Shown: positions 34,163 to 42,777 of the stretch, piece by piece
How positions within the stretch are numbered: position 1 is the first letter of the stretch
Layout: each line of letters opens with the position of its first letter
Program-made: the position numbers and the translations under genes
The notes under the pieces: model-generated
The model's input: the letters and a program-made list of their open reading frames with translations, nothing else
Databases searched by the model: none
What the model was told of the DNA's origin: nothing
Origin: Bradyrhizobiaceae bacterium
GTDB taxonomy: Bacteria > Bacteroidota > Ignavibacteria > Kapaibacteriales > Kapaibacteriaceae
Assembly: GCA_024103135.1 (NCBI GenBank)
Contig: JAGFIZ010000019.1
Location: forward strand, 1 to 54,163
Direction of reading: 5' to 3'
Length of the DNA stretch: 54,163 nt

Positions 34163-35245
34163 TTAGTCAAAGGTTACTGAAACAGAGAGTCTGTTTACCA
34201 GACCCAAGTTTTGTGTAGGGCTTACGGAATAGTCAACACGACCAGTGAAGTCACCACTGATGTAATTGATGCCAATACCACCAGAGAGACCGAACTGATC
34301 GCTGCCCATCCGATATCCAGCTCTCAAGGAGATGAATTCACGGAACGTATACTCGGTGCCAATGGCAAACTGCTCTGGCACGTCGGCAAACGTTTCGAAG
34401 TCAGCGGCAACAAGCCATTGGTGAGCGATGGTTCCGTCGTCGTCAACCGGACGCTTGTCGGCAATCAGACCTTCAAACATGTCCACCCCAATGCCAGCGC
34501 GGAATGAAAGTGGCATGTTGAATGACGACGTCTGGATCTGCATGTCGATCGGGCTCTGCTTGATACCGGGTGTTGGATCCAACGTACGTGTGACGTTCGG
34601 TCCATCATAGGCCTGAGGCGTACCCAGAGAGTTGATCCCGAAGCCAAGTTTTACGCCGTTGAATCCCGTGTTGTAGCGTGTGCCGATATCGAACACGAAG
34701 CCACTAGCATTCATGGCGCTGAAGGCATTGCTGACGTATCGACCAGTCACTCCAAACGAGAATTGTTCGGTCAGGTAACCTGCAAGAGTAACGCCGACAG
34801 CAACATCGTTTACGGAATACAGACCACCTTTTGATCCGGTAGGATCATCCGTAGTGGTAATCGTGATGTCACCGCTTGAGAAGTTGGTAAATGATGCAGC
34901 TAGCCGGAACTTCTCTCCTACGGGAATAGCTGCGGCTGCGAAGCTGTGCGACATACCTGCAAACCAGAAGGTATGACTGAACTCTGCACCGTATGCCTTG
35001 ATGTCCACGAGGCCAGCAGGATTCCAGTAAACGCTGCTAAGGTCGTTGGCAACGGCTGCATAGGCACCAGCCATAGCTGTGCCACGCGCACCAACGCCAA
35101 TTTTCAGGAACTGTCCGCCAGACAGACCTACCTTGGTAAAGTCACCTGCAGTTACTGCAACCACTTGGGCACGGCTAATGCCGACTGCCGAGATAAGCAC
35201 AGTTGCAACAACGCCAAATCGAATTGTTTTGCTGAAGTATTTCAT
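34163..35245 (-). CDS. PorV/PorQ-family outer-membrane protein
   Basis: 360 residues. Signal peptide (1-26, SRAQ), then the PorV/UPF0164 signature block FLKIGVGARGTAMAGAYAAVANDLSSVYWNPAGL (~46-80), which is shared with FadL-like 14-strand barrels. The C-terminus SVSVTFD departs slightly from the terminal-Phe rule. PorV is the T9SS shuttle protein that collects cargo after translocation and passes it to the sortase; PorQ-like paralogues are structurally similar. Being next to T9SS-type surface genes supports a secretion role for a dedicated cargo set. Its TAA stop directly precedes the in-frame signal sequence of the GWxTD gene. Confidence 0.87.
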   Translation of the reverse strand: MKYFSKTIRFGVVATVLISAVGISRAQVVAVTAGDFTKVGLSGGQFLKIGVGARGTAMAGAYAAVANDLSSVYWNPAGLVDIKAYGAEFSHTFWFAGMSHSFAAAAIPVGEKFRLAASFTNFSSGDITITTTDDPTGSKGGLYSVNDVAVGVTLAGYLTEQFSFGVTGRYVSNAFSAMNASGFVFDIGTRYNTGFNGVKLGFGINSLGTPQAYDGPNVTRTLDPTPGIKQSPIDMQIQTSSFNMPLSFRAGIGVDMFEGLIADKRPVDDDGTIAHQWLVAADFETFADVPEQFAIGTEYTFREFISLRAGYRMGSDQFGLSGGIGINYISGDFTGRVDYSVSPTQNLGLVNRLSVSVTFD

Positions 35246-35263
35246 TGGGTCCCTGCTCTGTGA

Positions 35264-38200
35264 TTATTCTTCTGTTACAATTCGGGCTGGGCCCACGACG
35301 ATTGTGAATTTGCGAACAACGGTCGAGCCATCTGGAGTTTCGATCTTGGCTACAAGAGTCTGGCTTGTAACGCGCTGTCTATTCTTAGACAACAGATCCC
35401 AAACGAATGTGGCATAGGTCGATGGATCTTCAGAAGTACTCTCGTCGTGTTGGAATGTATTCACCAACTCGCCCGTGGTTGTGTAGATCTTGATTGTGCA
35501 CTTACTTGGTAACCGCGTAAAGTAGAGCTTGCTTTGGTATGGCGAAGAAATGCCTTCATGCGTTACGTAGTATGGATTTGGAACAACTTGAATCTGTTCC
35601 ATCTCTTCGTTGGTGTATGGCCGCTTCGCAATCTCTGCTGCATTTGCACCAACCTTGGCGTAGGCCGTGGCGTGATCGAACGGATAGCCGAATGCACCAC
35701 CGGTGGTGTAGAACCGAATCTTGTCGCCAACCTTAAAGTCCTGGGTTGGTGTCGTCGGATCCGGAGACCCAGCCTTTCCGTGATATGGCTGGTCTGCAGG
35801 AATTGTTCTAAATGTAGGGATCGTGCTACGTCCACCAAACCTAGAGAAGTCAATGCAGAACTGAGCACCACCAATGGTAATCACGTGCGTGAAGTACAAG
35901 GTGTCCTTCCCGTCGCGTGACAAGGCCTTGCTAACATAGTAGCGTCCCATATTACCCACTGGGTTAGCGTTATTGCTATCAGCAGCGAAGTATGGGAGAT
36001 TCGGTGTCTTGAACTGACCGAAGTTCGGATTTCTCCAACCATAGGCAGCAACGGCAAAACCATCAGCTGGTACAAGTTCTGGGTTGGGGAACTCTTTCTT
36101 CTGCTCTGCTGAATCCAGGCGGAAGATCGTATTCTTCATATCGAATGGGTAGGATACGATAGCTGTTCCAACCGAACCATCGGGACGAATATCTGGACGG
36201 GTAAACTCGGCGACGTTGCGGACGGTCATATTGAGATATGGCACATTCTCGAACACTGCAATCTTACCATCGTCATTCGCATCACCAACAGTCGTGCTTG
36301 TTCTAAAGCTGGTTGTGATGTTGTCCGTTCCACCTTCGGTAAAGGTGATTTCATAGATGCCTGGACCGTTGTTATAGCTTGTTGACCAGTTCTGTCCAGC
36401 GTTCATCTGCCAGCCGGGGTACGGTGGTGTAAAGTCTGCACCTGGTTGATTCAACGTTCGTGTATTGTTGTACGTGAGTGCCGGATTCCTACCATTGCCC
36501 ACATACATGTTTGGATCTCCTCCCGACAGCACCGTGGCAGTATCAACAGCGCGATAAACACCGCCCCATTGTTGGATGGTATAGTCAAAAGCCAAGCCAA
36601 CCGTTCCTAGCGCATACTTGCCTGCAAAGCATGCAGCGTTGCTAGCATAGGAGCCACCACGAATGATATTGTCGTTGTTCTTTGGCAACTGAAAGTCGGT
36701 TGTGTCTACTCTCAAGATGCTGCCATCCGAAGCGTATACTGTGTCGAAGATCAATCCTGTTGCCTTATCAACCTTCCATCCGACTCCGTTGGTATCCACC
36801 CATGTTAGGGTGTTCTCGGTAAAGTATGCTGCAAGACTGTTGCTGCCACAGAGTTGAGGTGGAAGAGCGGAACTCCATGCACCGATCAGGGCGTTGCTGG
36901 CCGAGTCACGGAGGTAGGCAGTTGTACCATAAAGGGCAATGTCAGCATTATCTGGCTTACGATCGTGGTCGATTCCAAACCACGTTCTGAAGAATTCCAA
37001 CTTTAGTGTGCGACCGCCGAACAACTGCGAGAACCGTTGTTCATCGTTAACTAGGAGACGAAGGTTGTAAATGCCACCCATACGGGCGCTGTCTTCTGGG
37101 GAGATCGTAAACGAAACGGATGTTTCACCAGTTGGCCTTGTAGCAAGAGGCATGGTGCGGACAGTATTGGGAAGCCCAACAGCTTTGAGTCCAAGTTTAG
37201 ACCCCGTGCCACGCAGGTAGTCGCCTTCGTCATACGGTCTGATGGCATAGTAGTAGTCGACGTTGTTGATCAACTTCTCCGACTGCTCTGGATTCGGATC
37301 GTAGAGGATGTCGCCATTCTTGTTGTCGTCACCTTCATCGTAGAATTGACGTCCTGCAGTAATCTCATGGATGTAGGGGGCGACAATTGTCTTACGGACT
37401 TCATTGGTCTCCTCCCATGGTCTGAGGATCGTACCTCCGCCGTTCTCTTCGTCGACATCGCGGAAGAGTAGCGGCTCACCTTTTACCTTCTTGGCAAGGA
37501 TGAGCTTGACTAGACTATCATGAGCAACCTTTGCTTGTGTCGTGTCCAATCCCCAAACGTTGCCACCCGCTTGTGTTTGTGCACGAGCAACCGTCGGGAG
37601 AGAATCTGCCGACAAAGTCATGTATGTAAACATGACGGAGTCGAACTTACTGATACTTCCAATTTGTAGGTATCCGTCTGAGCCAATTGTTGCAGGTTTC
37701 CGTGCCTGGAGAAGCTTGTTCCAGTATCCTGCCCAAGGCAATGCATTCACCGGTGAACGTGCAACCAAGATCTTCTTCTGTCCTGGCTTGATGATGTCGG
37801 CGATAATGAAGTTGTCAATCGGTACTGCTGTATTACCGACTGTCGTTGCCGTCTTTACGAATGGAGGAATTACGCCGAACTGGGCAATCTGCTTCCATGC
37901 AAGAGGACCCTTGCGCTCGTTCACTTGTAGGTCACGGGCAAACGTGTCCAAATCAATGCGTCGTGCACGATAGATACGATAGCCCAGGAAGTCCATTCCT
38001 GATTCAAGAGTATCCACCGAGAGTTCCGCAGTGCTATCCCACTGAATCGCAATTGCACTGTTTAGTGGTAGCCACCCTGCACTAGGCACGGTGTACAGCA
38101 TCCCAGACGTGTTATATCCCATGATCCGCGGTAGACTAGGAGATGTTGGAGCGCGGAACTGATTATTATACACGAACTGAGCAAACCGTACCTTTCGAAC

Positions 38201-39568
38201 AAGCTCAGCCATGTCTTCCGTAGTACCTGTAGCATCCTTACCAGTTGCGGTTGCACCAAGAATGATACCTACTACGATACGAGCAGAATCACCTGGACGC
38301 ATGTTGAATGGACCAGTAGCCATCAAGAGACGTCTATCTCCTGCCTGATCGTCACCGTCACGTTGCTGCGAGGTGATGAAATTGTATCGATCTTCATTCT
38401 CGATCGGGTCTACGGCAATTGGCCAGTTACGCATGGTGCGCATGCCGAGCTGTTCAGCAACATTAAACTGACGCTTATCTGTACGTAGATAACCATCGGC
38501 ATCCACGGCTGGGCTCTCCAGGAAGTTGAAACCTAAGTAACCAAAGCCCTGGTTTGCTTCACCGCGGTCAGCATTTGACCATTGTACTGCAAGGTTTAGA
38601 GAGTCTTCTTCGCTATAGAATCGAGCGCGGTCGTTCTGTGCACCGTTTGAGCTATTCGTACGCAAACCAATGTCTACGTCCATCACACCAGCCATCCAGC
38701 AATCGAACAGCGTGTCAGCATAGGTCTTTGGGTGAATGAACATGTACTTGAGGAAGACGAAGTCTGCATAGTCTCCGAATCCCCAGGAGTAGATCATTTG
38801 TTCGATCTGAAGACCAAAGGGGAAACCTTCGGCTTGACGGCGAAGAACACCACCTTCATAACGGCTAAGGTCCGTGTCTTTGTAAACACAGAAAATGTCC
38901 TCCTGCGAAATGAAGGCAGGCCCCTTCTTATACATCGTCCTCGTTCTGTCGGAGGGGTTGTTGATGTAGTAGCCATAGTAATTGTTATACCGCAAGGTAT
39001 CGGATGCCGAAGCATCCCACACAGGCCACTTGGGGAACGTCGGATTCGTCAGGTCCGTTCCATCAGCAAGGTTGAAGTCAGTCGAGAAGTAGAGTCTGTT
39101 CTTGTTGATGTCCTCGCCTTCACTGCTAAGCTCTGCACCGTCTTCTATCGAGCCAGGTACCATCCAACTTTGACCAGAGTTTGGATTGTAGGTAACCATC
39201 ACACGCTTACGCAGTTCGCTAGAACCAGGCGGACGCTTTAGCGCCGCAAACCAGGCACCGCCTGCGAAGAGGTACTGGTTGTTTGAGCCACGCGGCCAGA
39301 ATGTGCCTCCAACCTGAGCACTTACGTTGAAGCCAAAGATGCCGTAGTTGGTTGTTTGAAAGTCAACATTCGAGACAACGTTTCGCTGTTGGTCGAATAC
39401 ACCTGACGGTGGGTTGCGCTGCACTTCCTCGCCCTTATCCTTTGATGCAGCGGTATTCGCAATCCCTGCTTGAACACTCAAGGATGCGAAGGCACCAACT
39501 GCCAGGAGGACAACAGCAGACCTGAAGATTCTTGTCATTGCAAGCAAGTTTTTGTGATAAATGTTCAT
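35264..39568 (-). CDS. Very large exported surface protein with FlgD-like/T9SS-type C-terminus
   Basis: 1,434-1,435 residues with a signal peptide (RSAVVLLAVGAFASLSVQA). The bulk is beta-rich with Asn/Asp/Gly-rich loops (for example GDANDDGKIAVFENV, a dockerin/EF-hand-like DxNxDG segment at ~1120). The C-terminus has a PNPYY...KLYFTRLPSKCTIKIYTTTGELVNTF segment typical of FlgD-Ig/T9SS sorting domains, then VRKFTIVVGPARIV. Large proteins of this kind recur next to TonB receptors and PorV-like genes in the Ignavibacteria/Kapabacteria group, as I recall. ATG 39568 is preferred; a TTG at 39592 would overlap the receptor stop (TTGA) and a later ATG at 39538 also leaves the signal peptide intact. 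No catalytic motif was found. Confidence 0.78.
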   Translation of the reverse strand: MNIYHKNLLAMTRIFRSAVVLLAVGAFASLSVQAGIANTAASKDKGEEVQRNPPSGVFDQQRNVVSNVDFQTTNYGIFGFNVSAQVGGTFWPRGSNNQYLFAGGAWFAALKRPPGSSELRKRVMVTYNPNSGQSWMVPGSIEDGAELSSEGEDINKNRLYFSTDFNLADGTDLTNPTFPKWPVWDASASDTLRYNNYYGYYINNPSDRTRTMYKKGPAFISQEDIFCVYKDTDLSRYEGGVLRRQAEGFPFGLQIEQMIYSWGFGDYADFVFLKYMFIHPKTYADTLFDCWMAGVMDVDIGLRTNSSNGAQNDRARFYSEEDSLNLAVQWSNADRGEANQGFGYLGFNFLESPAVDADGYLRTDKRQFNVAEQLGMRTMRNWPIAVDPIENEDRYNFITSQQRDGDDQAGDRRLLMATGPFNMRPGDSARIVVGIILGATATGKDATGTTEDMAELVRKVRFAQFVYNNQFRAPTSPSLPRIMGYNTSGMLYTVPSAGWLPLNSAIAIQWDSTAELSVDTLESGMDFLGYRIYRARRIDLDTFARDLQVNERKGPLAWKQIAQFGVIPPFVKTATTVGNTAVPIDNFIIADIIKPGQKKILVARSPVNALPWAGYWNKLLQARKPATIGSDGYLQIGSISKFDSVMFTYMTLSADSLPTVARAQTQAGGNVWGLDTTQAKVAHDSLVKLILAKKVKGEPLLFRDVDEENGGGTILRPWEETNEVRKTIVAPYIHEITAGRQFYDEGDDNKNGDILYDPNPEQSEKLINNVDYYYAIRPYDEGDYLRGTGSKLGLKAVGLPNTVRTMPLATRPTGETSVSFTISPEDSARMGGIYNLRLLVNDEQRFSQLFGGRTLKLEFFRTWFGIDHDRKPDNADIALYGTTAYLRDSASNALIGAWSSALPPQLCGSNSLAAYFTENTLTWVDTNGVGWKVDKATGLIFDTVYASDGSILRVDTTDFQLPKNNDNIIRGGSYASNAACFAGKYALGTVGLAFDYTIQQWGGVYRAVDTATVLSGGDPNMYVGNGRNPALTYNNTRTLNQPGADFTPPYPGWQMNAGQNWSTSYNNGPGIYEITFTEGGTDNITTSFRTSTTVGDANDDGKIAVFENVPYLNMTVRNVAEFTRPDIRPDGSVGTAIVSYPFDMKNTIFRLDSAEQKKEFPNPELVPADGFAVAAYGWRNPNFGQFKTPNLPYFAADSNNANPVGNMGRYYVSKALSRDGKDTLYFTHVITIGGAQFCIDFSRFGGRSTIPTFRTIPADQPYHGKAGSPDPTTPTQDFKVGDKIRFYTTGGAFGYPFDHATAYAKVGANAAEIAKRPYTNEEMEQIQVVPNPYYVTHEGISSPYQSKLYFTRLPSKCTIKIYTTTGELVNTFQHDESTSEDPSTYATFVWDLLSKNRQRVTSQTLVAKIETPDGSTVVRKFTIVVGPARIVTEE

Positions 39569-39588
39569 GCCGTTAACTCGATTAAAGA

Positions 39589-42500
39589 TCAAAATCTAAA
39601 GGTGATGCCGAAGTACACTTGCCGAGGATATTGATAGTTGCGTCGACCATCAACATAGTTGGCTACATACTGTCGATAACCTTGATAGGTCTCGGCTGGT
39701 GACACTGCACCATCGTGATTGAAGTCGACACTTTCGTTATAGCGTCTACGGCCAACGCGGTCATACTGATCAAGCGACGTAGTGTACTTATTGGTGCGAT
39801 CCCCCTCCTTGAAGTAGGTTGTTGACGGGAAGTCACCTTCTACTCGATTCAAGCCGAATCCATCGTTGTCTGGACTTCCTGTTCTCGTGTAGAACGAAAC
39901 GGCGCCAGTATAGTTCAACAGATTCGTTACGTCAAAGAACAGATCAACAGCCGTCTTACCGCCAAGGAGCTTATCCAATGGTATGGTTCGAACGATACGG
40001 AATGTTGTGTTCCACGTGGATGGGAACCGGGCACTGTTGATTGCACCAATGGCCTGACCTTGTTGGTTGACAGGCGTGTATGGGAGTCCTGTCTGCCAGA
40101 AACCACTCAGGTTGATGTTGAAGTTTTCCAGGAAAGGAATACCGGCAATTGTTGGTCCTTCGTCTGGACCCCAGTTAAGGTTAAACACTGCATTGATTCT
40201 GTGTCGGCGATCAAACCCGAGAGCGAACGGCTCCACAGGGAAGGCAGGGTTGTTCGTATATGGATCAATGGCAACAATGGTCGTAGAGTTGTTTGCTGTG
40301 CCTGTTGCTTGGGCAATCGTGTAGTTGAGTTGGAAGCCCCAGTGGTTGTTCAACATTTTCTCGAAGGTCATTTCGAGACCACGGTTATTGCCATAGCCCG
40401 ACATCACTGTTTGATAGAACGGCGTAGGCAATGCTTGAACGTAGGCGATGTCAGTCTGGTTGTAGATGTCCTTGTAGTAACCAGTGAGCGTTAGAGCAAA
40501 GTAGTCTGACAGCTGGTGGTTGTACGAGATTTCGTATTGATTCGTGCGCTGCATCTCGAGGTTCGGGTTACCGAGCAAGCTTGATGGACGCAGGTTAGAG
40601 GTATTGAACGAGTCGAAGAAGTTCGTCCATGGTGGCTGCTGATAGTAGATACCATAGGACAGTTTAAAGTTCTGGCGTCCGTTATCACTCACAGGATACG
40701 TAATGGTAATACGTGGGCTGATATACAGCTTCGGCTTCACCTGGGCGAATTGATTTAGCGAATCAATTGGGATAAACACTGCCGATGATGTCCGGTACAA
40801 CGAGTTTGGATCCATGTAGTCCAGACGGAAGCCAGGTGTAAAGACGAGACCCTTGAAGATGATCTGGTCTTGAACATAGATAGCTCCGGTTACTGGCTTG
40901 AACGGGTTATCCGATTGCAGACGAGCTGCGGCTGTACCGTAGAGATTGCCGCCATAATCGGCACCGTAGACGTCATAGAATGGGTTGCCATCCCATGGGT
41001 TTCCATTTGAATGGCGGGCAAGAGTTTGAAGACGTAATTCAAAGCCCCCTTTCAAAACGTGTCTGGTGTCGCCAACTTCAAGACTATGCGTGATGTTACC
41101 GTCAACCTGCCAGTAGGTTGCGCGGCGGAAGTCAACACCACCTTCATTACCGAGGTCATAGAAGTAACCTAGCAGACCGTATGGGTTGCGGGTTGAAAGT
41201 GCATCACCGGGACCTTCAACAAAGCCAGTAAGCGGATTGCGCTTTGAGAGCTCCATCTCGACCAAGTTGTCCTCAGTCGTCCCCTTTACACGCATGAGTT
41301 CATACGGATCCAAGATTGCATTGGGTCCGGTCTGAGCGTACATGGCATTACCCTTGGCATCGTTACCAATCTGCCATGTGTCGGTTGGATACCAGAGCTC
41401 CCATCCAGTAAATGGGTTGGGTGCGTCACCATTGATACGACGACCAGTCTCCGTTACCTTCTCGTTAAACGAAGCGCGTAATTCATAGGCCGTTGATGAG
41501 CCAATCACCTGGTTGATCTGTGCAAAGGCATTGCTTGAAAACTCCTGAACGACAATCTGCTTGGCCATGCGTTCGATCATGCCCGTATTCTGCACGTTAC
41601 CAGCACCGTCAAGTATTGGATTGCCATACTGATCAACGACGATGCCAGGGTTGGTGGCATACAGCCAGCCTTGTGACGTACGCTCACCGTTGAGGATACC
41701 GAACATACCACCCACAAGTAAGGCAACGTCGTTGGTTACCTGAAACTTGAGTCGACCCGTAATGTTACGTCCCCACGTTCTGTTGTTTGGCATCTCTCCA
41801 AGGTTATTGCCCCATGGATCCATGACCTGCAGACCGAAGTTGCGGTAATTCTGATAGTTGTTGCGGAGCGAGATGAAGAATGTTGAACGACCGAGTCCAA
41901 GCGGACCACCGATGGCAACGTCGATCACATCTTCCTTCGGTGTTCCGGCCTCGATGCCGTTGTTGGCGTTACCCCATAACATTGGAACGTCCGTGCGGTA
42001 ACGCAACGTACCGTCAAAGCGATCGGTATGACCGGTCTTTACCACCGTGTTTACGATACCGCCGACAGCGTTGCCGTACTCTGCACCGAAACCACCGGTT
42101 TTTGCCTGGACTTCTTCGGTGGCAAGCGGACTCGGCATGGCGGCTGAAATTGTCGACCCCGAGTTACCTAGACCGCCGGTAAACAAGTCCGTAACAGTCA
42201 AGCCGTCTACAAGCACCTGCGTTTCGTCCGTCCGCGAACCACGAACAACGAAGTTGTTACCCGAGGCGGTAATACCAGCACTTAGTGAGATGGCAGAAGC
42301 AACGTTGTCCAAGCCCATCTTCACCAGGTCTTTACCCTTGCTAACGCGGTCTGTGCCTTGGTCAGTGGAACGCACCATTTCCCTATCGGCTGTAATCACA
42401 ACGTCTTGCTTAAGAACGCCACCTTGGGTGAGTTTAAAATTCACAATGCGTGTTTGATCGGCGATTAGCGACACTTTCTCAGATAGCGTGTCGTAGCCGA

Positions 42501-42732
42501 TAGCTGTTACGCGGACGGTGTATTCACCAGCCGTGATGTTAACGATTGTGTACTTACCGTCTGACTTTGCGATCGCTCCACGGTTGGTGCCCATAACCCT
42601 AATGGTTGCACCTGAAACGGGTTGACCGTCCTTGTCGGTTACCTTACCTGTAAGGATACCGTGAATACCGGCGAAAGTGCTGGTTGTACCAGCAAGTAAG
42701 ACGATGGCAATGAGTAATAACCTACACGCCAT
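39589..42732 (-). CDS. Large TonB-dependent receptor (SusC-like size) with carboxypeptidase-regulatory-like domain
   Basis: 1,047 residues. Signal peptide (1-21, STFAG), CarboxypepD_reg-like domain (~25-105, GKVTDKDGQPVSGATIRVMGTN), plug (~115-255, NFVVRGSRTDETQVLVDGLTV and GGFGAEYGNAVGGIVNTVVKTG) and a long barrel ending YFGITFRF. Size and domain order are those of the oligomer-importing TonB receptors of Bacteroidota, but no SusD lipoprotein is adjacent. Genes for a BNR/T9SS protein (upstream, 45 bases), the 1,435-residue surface protein and PorV-like protein flank it, so it may work with secreted partners rather than with SusD. Confidence 0.92.
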   Translation of the reverse strand: MACRLLLIAIVLLAGTTSTFAGIHGILTGKVTDKDGQPVSGATIRVMGTNRGAIAKSDGKYTIVNITAGEYTVRVTAIGYDTLSEKVSLIADQTRIVNFKLTQGGVLKQDVVITADREMVRSTDQGTDRVSKGKDLVKMGLDNVASAISLSAGITASGNNFVVRGSRTDETQVLVDGLTVTDLFTGGLGNSGSTISAAMPSPLATEEVQAKTGGFGAEYGNAVGGIVNTVVKTGHTDRFDGTLRYRTDVPMLWGNANNGIEAGTPKEDVIDVAIGGPLGLGRSTFFISLRNNYQNYRNFGLQVMDPWGNNLGEMPNNRTWGRNITGRLKFQVTNDVALLVGGMFGILNGERTSQGWLYATNPGIVVDQYGNPILDGAGNVQNTGMIERMAKQIVVQEFSSNAFAQINQVIGSSTAYELRASFNEKVTETGRRINGDAPNPFTGWELWYPTDTWQIGNDAKGNAMYAQTGPNAILDPYELMRVKGTTEDNLVEMELSKRNPLTGFVEGPGDALSTRNPYGLLGYFYDLGNEGGVDFRRATYWQVDGNITHSLEVGDTRHVLKGGFELRLQTLARHSNGNPWDGNPFYDVYGADYGGNLYGTAAARLQSDNPFKPVTGAIYVQDQIIFKGLVFTPGFRLDYMDPNSLYRTSSAVFIPIDSLNQFAQVKPKLYISPRITITYPVSDNGRQNFKLSYGIYYQQPPWTNFFDSFNTSNLRPSSLLGNPNLEMQRTNQYEISYNHQLSDYFALTLTGYYKDIYNQTDIAYVQALPTPFYQTVMSGYGNNRGLEMTFEKMLNNHWGFQLNYTIAQATGTANNSTTIVAIDPYTNNPAFPVEPFALGFDRRHRINAVFNLNWGPDEGPTIAGIPFLENFNINLSGFWQTGLPYTPVNQQGQAIGAINSARFPSTWNTTFRIVRTIPLDKLLGGKTAVDLFFDVTNLLNYTGAVSFYTRTGSPDNDGFGLNRVEGDFPSTTYFKEGDRTNKYTTSLDQYDRVGRRRYNESVDFNHDGAVSPAETYQGYRQYVANYVDGRRNYQYPRQVYFGITFRF

Positions 42733-42777
42733 GGATACGCTCCGAGGATCGTTGAGTATTCGGTTTTAAGAGTTGGA

